The translations under genes and the position numbers were made by a program. Below, one piece after another: positions 59,071 to 64,000 of a stretch of 64,000 nucleotides of DNA. The notes below the pieces were generated by a model, which saw nothing but the letters and a program-made list of their open reading frames with translations, ran no database searches and was not told the origin of the DNA. Each line of letters begins with the position of its first letter. Positions within the stretch are counted from its first letter, which is position 1. The stretch comes from DATFDN01 sp963767645 (GTDB lineage Bacteria; Pseudomonadota; Alphaproteobacteria; Acetobacterales; Acetobacteraceae): the NCBI GenBank assembly GCA_963767645.1, contig CAVYEW010000018.1, forward strand, positions 558,001-622,000, read 5' to 3'.

Positions 59071-59620
59071 ATGGCGGACTTTGATCTGGTTGCTCTCTGG
59101 GAGGAGCATTGCCGCTACGAGTTCGAGACGCGCGACGTGGACGCGGTGATGGCGACGATGGTGGCCGAGCCCTATGTCAACCATGTTCCGACGATGACAG
59201 GTGGCGTCGGCCACGATCAGCTCAAGCGGTTCTACAAATACCATTTCATCGGCGGCAACCCGCCGGACACGACGCTTGACGCCGATCAGCCGCACCGTGG
59301 GCGCCGACCGCGTGGTGGACGAGATGCTGTTCCGCTTCACCCATACCTCCGCCGTCGACTGGATGCTGCCGGGCATCGCCCCGACGGGGCGGACGGTCGA
59401 GGTCGCGCTGGTCGCGATCGTGCAGTTCCGGGACGGCAAGCTGGTGCATGAGCACATCTACTGGGATCAGGCATCGGTGCTGGCGCAGATCGGCCTGCTC
59501 GATCCGGCCGGGCTGCCCGTCGCCGGAGCCGAAGCGGCGCACAAGGTCATCGACAAGACCTTGCCGAGCAATGTGCTCATGAAGGAGGCTTGGCGCTCGA
59601 GCGAGGGCAAGCCGATCTAG
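59071..59620 (+). pseudogene. SnoaL/NTF2-like protein, frameshifted
   Basis: The first frame starts at ATG 59071 with AGGAGG upstream: MADFDLVALWEEHCRYEFE, then VNHVPTMTGGVGHDQLKRFY. The second starts near 59279 (TPISRTVGADRVVDEMLFRF) and reads through VQFRDGKLVHEHIYWDQAS to the stop at 59620. Removing one base at about 59278 gives TTLTPISRTV in one frame of 182 residues. The NTF2-like fold is common to SnoaL cyclases and ester-hydrolysing relatives. It lies 40 bases upstream of the enoyl-CoA hydratase gene. The break may be a sequencing indel. Confidence 0.78.
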
Positions 59621-59660
59621 GCTGAGCGCTTGCGCCCTCGACGCGGTGGGAGGCAACACC

Positions 59661-60560
59661 ATGGGAACGTCAAACGCGGGCAAGACCGCCCTGGACCAGG
59701 TCCGCTACGAGCAGCCGGCGCCGCATATCGCGCGCATCGTCATGGCGCGGCCGGAGGCGCGCAACGCCCAAGGCCTGCAGATGACCTACGAGTTGGCCGA
59801 AGCGTTCGACCGCGCGGCGCGGGACGACGCGGTGAAGGTCATCATCCTTGCTGCCGACGGCCCGCATTTCTCCGCCGGGCACGATCTGAGCGGAGACGGG
59901 GGCAAGACCTGGCAAGACTTCCCCATCATCGGCACCTGGGCGGGCTTCGATGCCCCCGGCATGGAGGGGCGCTTCGGGCGCGAGAAGGAAATCTACCTCG
60001 AACTTTGCGAGCGCTGGCGCAACCTGCCGAAGCCAACCATTGCCGAGGTGCGGGGCGTCTGCGTCGCCGGCGGGCTGATGCTCGCCTGGGTCTGCGACCT
60101 GATCGTCGCGGCCGAGGATGCGCGCTTCAAGGACCCGGTGGTCGAGTTCGGCATCTGCGGCGTCGAGTTCTTCATGCACCCGTGGGAGCTTGGCGTGCGC
60201 AAGGCCAAGGAATTGCTGTTCACCGCCGACTGGCTCTCGGCCGAGGAGGCGCGCGAGCGGGGCATGGTGAACCGCGTGGTGCCGGGAGAGCGTCTGCAAG
60301 CCGAGGTGATGGAACTGGCCGAACGCATCGCGCGCAAGCCGCTGTTTGCGCTGAAGACCGCGAAGGAAGCGGTGAACCACGTGCAGGACAGCATGGGACG
60401 GCGTAACGCGATGATGCACTCCTTCGCGCTGCACCACCTGATGCACGCGCACAACCAGCTTCTCTACGGCATGCTGGTCGATCCGAACGGGTTGCCGGAG
60501 CCGGTCCGGGCGAAGTTCCTGGAGCGGGTTGCCAAGGCGGAGGCGGCCGCGGGAGAGTAG
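59661..60560 (+). CDS. Enoyl-CoA hydratase/isomerase family protein
   Basis: A 299-residue crotonase-fold protein. The oxyanion-hole peptides are FSAGHDLSG and GVCVAGGLMLA, and DPVVEFGICGVEFFMHPWELG covers the catalytic-side loop. The ATG at 59661 has GGGAGG upstream; a GTG at 59646 is a weaker choice. The length is slightly longer than typical, and the C-terminal helices (HHLMHAHNQLLYGML) match. It is in line with two TPP-enzyme subunit genes three bases downstream. Confidence 0.88.
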   Translation: MGTSNAGKTALDQVRYEQPAPHIARIVMARPEARNAQGLQMTYELAEAFDRAARDDAVKVIILAADGPHFSAGHDLSGDGGKTWQDFPIIGTWAGFDAPGMEGRFGREKEIYLELCERWRNLPKPTIAEVRGVCVAGGLMLAWVCDLIVAAEDARFKDPVVEFGICGVEFFMHPWELGVRKAKELLFTADWLSAEEARERGMVNRVVPGERLQAEVMELAERIARKPLFALKTAKEAVNHVQDSMGRRNAMMHSFALHHLMHAHNQLLYGMLVDPNGLPEPVRAKFLERVAKAEAAAGE

Positions 60561-60563
60561 CGG

Positions 60564-61088
60564 ATGGGATCAGAGCAGGGCTGGCCGGATCAAATTTACG
60601 GGCTGCTGAAGACGCACCGGGTCCGGCAGGTCGCGCTGGTGCCGGATGCGGGGCATGCGCGGCTGATCCGCCTCTGCCTGGCGGACCCCGCAATGGAGGT
60701 GGTCTCGCTGACGACGGAGGAGGAGGGCATCGCGATGCTCACCGGCGCCTGGCTCGGCGGCGACAAGGGCATCCTGCTGATGCAGAGCTCGGGCGTCGGC
60801 AACTGCGTCAACATGCTCTCGCTCAGCATCCTGCACCGCACGCCGATGCCGATGATCGTGACGATGCGCGGCGATTTCGGCGAGTTCAATCCCGCGCAGG
60901 TGCCGATGGGCAATGCGACCCAGACGGTGCTGGAAGCGATGGGCACGCTGGTCCGCCGCGCCGACAAGCCGGAAGACGTGGCGCCGACGGTGGACGCCAC
61001 GATCCGCCTCGCCTTCAACACCTATCGCCCGACCGCGACCCTGATCGGCCAGCGCGTGCTCGGCGCCAAGACCTTCGGGAAGGACTGA
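60564..61088 (+). CDS. TPP-dependent decarboxylase, alpha (PYR) subunit
   Basis: A 174-residue protein with only the pyrimidine-binding TPP domain. The activating Glu lies in LTTEEEGIAMLTGAWLGG, and LMQSSGVGNCVNMLSLSI follows. This split form is like sulfopyruvate or phosphonopyruvate decarboxylase subunit alpha (ComD type). It needs the beta subunit encoded three bases downstream. Substrate is not determined; the surrounding enoyl-CoA hydratase suggests an acyl or keto-acid catabolic route. Confidence 0.85.
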   Translation: MGSEQGWPDQIYGLLKTHRVRQVALVPDAGHARLIRLCLADPAMEVVSLTTEEEGIAMLTGAWLGGDKGILLMQSSGVGNCVNMLSLSILHRTPMPMIVTMRGDFGEFNPAQVPMGNATQTVLEAMGTLVRRADKPEDVAPTVDATIRLAFNTYRPTATLIGQRVLGAKTFGKD

Positions 61089-61091
61089 GCC

Positions 61092-61700
61092 ATGGCAGAG
61101 GCGGGAAAGTCCGGTCGGCTGGACCGGCGCGAGCTGTGCCGGGCTATCCTCGCGGATCGCGGCGACCTTCTGGTCGTCGCCGGGCTTGGCGCCCCGGCCT
61201 GGGACATCACGGCCGTCGGCGACCGGCCCGAGAACCTGCCTCTCTGGGGCGGGATGGGCGGGGCGAGCATGATCGGCCTCGGCCTCGCCATCGCGCAGCC
61301 GAGACGGAAGGTGCTCGTCATCACCGGCGACGGCGAGATGCTGATGGGTCTTGGCAGCCTTGCCACCATCGCCGTGAAGAAGCCGGCGAACCTCTCCATC
61401 CTGGTGCAGGACAACGAGCATTACGGCGAGACCGGGATGCAGGAGACCCATACCAGGCACGGCGTGGATCTGGTCGCGATGGCGCAGGGGGCGGGGTTCC
61501 GGCGCACGATGCTGGTGAGCGCGCCCGAGCAGGTTGCCGAGCTGCGCGCGGCGATTCACGCGGCGGATGGTCCGCTGTTCGCGCTCGCCAAGGTCGAGCC
61601 CGGCAATCTGCCCCTGGTCCTGCCGCCGCGCGAGGGCGCCTTCCTGCAAGCGCGCATGAGGGAGGCGATCCTTGGTCCAGAGGCGCATCATCAGCTCTGA
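61092..61700 (+). CDS. TPP-dependent decarboxylase, beta (PP) subunit
   Basis: A 202-residue protein with the diphosphate-binding TPP domain. The metal/TPP motif begins GDGEMLMGLGSLATI and ends LVQDNEHYGETG, the GDG-Xn-N pattern. It matches ComE-type beta subunits. It follows the alpha subunit gene directly, and the pair together make one active enzyme, probably a 2-keto-acid decarboxylase. Confidence 0.87.
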   Translation: MAEAGKSGRLDRRELCRAILADRGDLLVVAGLGAPAWDITAVGDRPENLPLWGGMGGASMIGLGLAIAQPRRKVLVITGDGEMLMGLGSLATIAVKKPANLSILVQDNEHYGETGMQETHTRHGVDLVAMAQGAGFRRTMLVSAPEQVAELRAAIHAADGPLFALAKVEPGNLPLVLPPREGAFLQARMREAILGPEAHHQL

Positions 61701-61755
61701 GCCGGTCGGCTGCCAGGCGGCTTGACGCTTCTCGGAGGGGCTAGGACAGACGCGC

Positions 61756-62859
61756 ATGACTCCCCGGCTCCTGCGGATCGCGATGGTATGGCTGCTTGTG
61801 CTGCTGACCGTCTGGGTGGTCGCGCCGTACATCGTCGATGCCTGGTGGGCGGCGACGCTGCCGCGCACCGTAACTCCGCGCGATCGGCTGGATCCGGCGG
61901 AGCAGACCGCGATCAACGTCTTCCGCCTGGCCTCTCCATCCGTCGTGCATGTCTACGCGCGCGCCGCCGCGCCCGCGATGTCGCCGGGCGGGGAGTACGC
62001 GTTGCAGACCGGCTCCGGCGTGGTCTGGGACGTGGCGGGAGACATCGTGACCAACAACCACGTCATCGCCGGAGGCACCGCATTCGGCGTTCGTCTGACC
62101 GACGGCGAGCTGGTCCCGGCGCAGCTGATCGGCGCGGCTCCCTCCTATGACCTCGCGGTGCTGAGGCTGCAGCGCTCCCGCGCTCCCCTGCACGCGCTGA
62201 CGCTGGGGAATTCCGACGATCTGCTGGTGGGACAGACCGTATTCGCGATCGGCAATCCCTACGGGCTGGACCAGACGCTGACCTCCGGCCTGATCAGCGC
62301 GCTGCACCGGCGCCTGCCGGAGAACTTGCAGACCGAGATCGCCGACGTGATCCAGACCGACGCCTCGATCAACCCAGGCAACTCGGGCGGGCCGCTGTTG
62401 GATTCGGCAGGACGGATGATCGGGCTGAACACGGCGATCCTTTCCGAATCCGGCGCCTCGGCGGGCATCGGGTTCGCCATTCCGGCGGCCACCGTGAACC
62501 GGGTGGTGCCGCGCCTCATCGCCACCGGCATCGCGCCGACGCCGGGCATTGGCATCATGTCGGCGAGCCCCGCGCTGGCCAGCCAACTCGGGTTGGCCGG
62601 GGTGATCGTGCTGCGGGTCCTGCCGGGCACGCCGGCCGCCCAAGCCGGCCTGCAAGGCGCCGATCTGCAGACCGGCACGATCGGCGACATCATCACCGCC
62701 GTGAACGGCACACCGGTGCGGACCATCGCGGAACTGAGCGGGCAACTGGACGCGGTCGGCATCGGCAATGTCGCGCGCCTGACGGTCGAGCGCGACGGAC
62801 GGAGCCGCACGGCGGAGGTGCGGGTCGCCGACCTGTCGGCGGCGAGGGCGGGGGGTTAG
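61756..62859 (+). CDS. Membrane-anchored HtrA/DegS-like serine protease
   Basis: A 367-residue protease with an N-terminal membrane anchor (residues 8-27), a trypsin-like domain and one PDZ domain at the end. The catalytic triad is His102 (TNNHVIAG), Asp132 (SYDLAVL) and Ser210 (NPGNSGGP). One PDZ and a membrane tether make it DegS-like rather than DegP. Such proteases sense misfolded envelope proteins. It precedes a Gly/Met-rich secreted protein and a caspase-like gene, without an operon link. Confidence 0.92.
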   Translation: MTPRLLRIAMVWLLVLLTVWVVAPYIVDAWWAATLPRTVTPRDRLDPAEQTAINVFRLASPSVVHVYARAAAPAMSPGGEYALQTGSGVVWDVAGDIVTNNHVIAGGTAFGVRLTDGELVPAQLIGAAPSYDLAVLRLQRSRAPLHALTLGNSDDLLVGQTVFAIGNPYGLDQTLTSGLISALHRRLPENLQTEIADVIQTDASINPGNSGGPLLDSAGRMIGLNTAILSESGASAGIGFAIPAATVNRVVPRLIATGIAPTPGIGIMSASPALASQLGLAGVIVLRVLPGTPAAQAGLQGADLQTGTIGDIITAVNGTPVRTIAELSGQLDAVGIGNVARLTVERDGRSRTAEVRVADLSAARAGG

Positions 62860-62866
62860 ACCTTCG

Positions 62867-62886
62867 CGTGTGACCCGGCTCACACG
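62867..62886 (+). terminator. Hairpin after the HtrA-type protease gene
   Basis: CGTGTGA (62867-62873) and TCACACG (62880-62886) form a perfect 7-bp stem with a CCCGGC loop eight bases after the stop. No T-run follows, so this is a weak terminator candidate or an operator. Confidence 0.35.
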
Positions 62887-62999
62887 TGAGGAGGACAGCC
62901 GGGTCTAAGCTGCGCACACGCGGACGGAACCCGAGTGGCAGCCTCCGGCTCTCGAAGCGTCTTGGCGATTGTATGTCAACCACAATACCGGAGGGTTAG

Positions 63000-63409
63000 A
63001 TGCACAAGCTGCTTTGGATCCTTTTAGCGACGGCATCGATGTCGGCTGGCGCGTCGAGCGCGGTCGAGCTGCGTGGTGCGAGCCCGCTGCCTCGTGTCTT
63101 TACTCCCGATAGTGACGGTCCATTCGTGTTGGCCCGCGGCGGCATGGGCACCATGACCGGGGGCGGTATGGGGCGGCATGACCGGGGGCGGCATGACCGG
63201 GGGCTGGCGGCATGACCGGGGGCAGCATGGGTGGCGGCATGACGGGATCTGCCGGTCCGCCCGGCGACGGCAGCGGCAGCAGCCGGACTGCCCAGTATGA
63301 CCCATGCACCACGTCACACACCCAGCGTTCTCTGCCCGCTCAGTCGGGCTCGCTGCGCAGACGGGCTCCGTGCGTTCAGGCGAGCCGATACGCAAACAAG
63401 ACGAAATAG
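63000..63409 (+). pseudogene. Gly/Met-rich exported protein, frame-disrupted
   Basis: An N-terminal signal (MHKLLWILLATASMSAGASS) leads into a Gly/Met repeat (GGMGTMTGGGMG). The ATG-GGC-rich repeat then shifts twice, near 63175 and 63205, so the original frame ends at 63215. The shifted frame continues from 63212 (MTGGSMGGGMTGSAGPP) to a basic end SRYANKTK at 63409. Each shift adds one base to a repeat unit. If these were corrected the product would be about 135 residues. GGAGGG lies just upstream of the start. The family is not recognised; the repeat may be slippage-prone. Confidence 0.5.
63140..63245 (+). repeat. Short tandem repeat, GGCGGCATGACCGGG type
   Basis: Four to six imperfect units of about 15 bases (GGCGGCATGACCGGG and variants) lie in tandem. 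They encode Gly-Gly-Met-Thr-Gly units in the secreted protein. Unit lengths of 7 and 16 rather than multiples of three break the frame. Confidence 0.7.
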
Positions 63410-63472
63410 AGCTGGCCCACCCCGAACCAAGGAATCGTCATACCGGGCGCCCTGGGTGCTGACCCACGGGAG

Positions 63473-63553
63473 GTAGGGCGGGATAGCGCGGCGTATCCCG
63501 CCTTCGGCCGAGGTGCTGGCCGGCGGTGGGATACGCTGGTTATCCCGTCCTAC
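63473..63553. repeat. REP-like compound palindrome
   Basis: Outer arms GTAGGGCGGGATA (63473-63485) and TATCCCGTCCTAC (63541-63553) are inverted repeats with one mismatch. Each arm also folds on its own: GGCGGGATA with TATCCCGCC (63477-63485/63494-63502) and GGGATA with TATCCC (63528-63533/63541-63546). This BIME-like double hairpin is in the 227-bp gap before the caspase-like gene, which has no other visible gene. Confidence 0.65.
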
Positions 63554-63636
63554 GACCATGGGTGTTCGTCAACGCCGATCGGTATTAGTATTTCCACCCG
63601 ACACATCGTGGCGTGAACCCTGGCGGGATCGCTGAG

Positions 63637-64000
63637 ATGAGTAAGAACTGGGCCATCTGCATCGGCATCGACCGGTACGACAATCTGCAATCCCTGCGAT
63701 ATGCGAAACACGACGCGGAGGCGCTGCGCGACTTTTTCGAAAAGCAGGCCAATTTCGAGAAGGTGTACTTCTTCGCCGACGATGCGCCGCCGATCCAGAC
63801 CGATTTTGGCGAGCCGCTGCGTTCGATGCCCAGCGGCGGCACGTTGCGCCGGTTCCTGCGCATCAGGTTCGAGCAGAAGTTTCTGAAGCCGAGCGACAAT
63901 CTCTGGTTCTTCTTTGCCGGTCACGGCAGGCGCGAGCGAGACCGCGATTACCTTATGCCGATCGATGCCGACCCCGGCAACGTCGAAGAGACGGCCATCC
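63637..64000 (+). CDS. Caspase-like (peptidase C14) protein, N-terminal part, cut by window end
   Basis: An open frame from ATG 63637 to the window edge encodes 121 residues and has no stop. It starts MSKNWAICIGIDRYDNLQSL, continues YAKHDAEALRDFFEKQ and then WFFFAGHGRRERDRDYLMP. The GHG carries the first residue of the caspase His-Cys dyad; the Cys should lie downstream of the window. Bacterial relatives often add a sensor, adapter or protein-modification domain at the C-terminus. The start is supported by its alignment with the family's first strand. The neighbouring gene is not in the window. Confidence 0.85.
   Translation, partial: MSKNWAICIGIDRYDNLQSLRYAKHDAEALRDFFEKQANFEKVYFFADDAPPIQTDFGEPLRSMPSGGTLRRFLRIRFEQKFLKPSDNLWFFFAGHGRRERDRDYLMPIDADPGNVEETAI

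Overview
The window is a GC-rich chromosomal segment whose gene content and order point to an alphaproteobacterium, most likely of the Rhodospirillales/Acetobacterales type. The evidence includes a LexA gene behind a GTTC-N7-GTTC operator, a trpG-trpD-trpC-moaC-moeA-lexA row, an ispH-thrB-rnhA row, RNase E whose S1 domain carries a long acidic insert, an undivided glycine decarboxylase GcvP, and a DUF6494-type small protein. The species cannot be named from the sequence alone.

Layout. 1-5.6 kb: the end of a GMC-family dehydrogenase, then a minus-strand sugar ABC transporter (binding protein, double ATPase, frameshifted permease) and a lone branched-chain amino acid binding protein. 5.7-10.1 kb: DUF6494 protein, pstB-phoU-phoB, an HpaI-type aldolase and a phytanoyl-CoA dioxygenase-like protein. 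10.1-14.8 kb: rne, a divergent cell-wall amidase and a small protein. 14.9-18.3 kb: a secreted phosphoesterase split by a complete IS701-type element. 18.4-29 kb: ureohydrolase, a frameshifted SLC13-type transporter, a hybrid histidine kinase with a single-domain response regulator, two CBS/small-protein genes, a DEAD-box helicase, a probable secreted glycosidase-like protein and a YqjD/holin-like envelope pair. 29.2-34.2 kb: lexA, molybdenum cofactor and tryptophan genes. 34.2-42.3 kb: K+ or Na+/H+ antiporter, CBS protein, livG-livF-livH-livM, cupin, a CcdA/thioredoxin pair, and an atypical lower-GC DUF6602-like gene. 42.4-49.4 kb: rnhA, thrB, ispH, a lipoprotein, a monooxygenase-like protein, a DUF1127 protein divergent from an ArsR-type regulator with a DUF4239 gene, and a GDSL hydrolase. 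49.4-54.2 kb: tandem glycine riboswitch and gcvT-gcvH-gcvP. 54.2-57.9 kb: a second sugar ABC transporter. 57.9-62.9 kb: threonine aldolase-like enzyme, SnoaL-like protein, enoyl-CoA hydratase, a two-subunit TPP decarboxylase and a membrane-anchored HtrA-type protease. 63.0-64.0 kb: a Gly/Met-rich secreted protein, a REP-like palindrome and the start of a caspase-like protease cut off by the window edge.

Six otherwise well-conserved or recognisable genes carry frameshifts: the ABC permease, the SLC13 transporter, the DUF4239 protein, gcvP, the SnoaL protein and the Gly/Met-rich protein. Several lie in homopolymers or repeats, so residual sequencing indels are a serious alternative to true gene decay. 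The IS701 insertion is not open to that doubt, because its 4-bp CTAG duplication and perfect ends allow the interrupted reading frame to be rebuilt exactly.

The parts most worth following up are the caspase-like gene at the right edge, the lower-GC DUF6602-like islet, and the split TPP-decarboxylase cluster. No CRISPR array, rRNA or tRNA was recognised.
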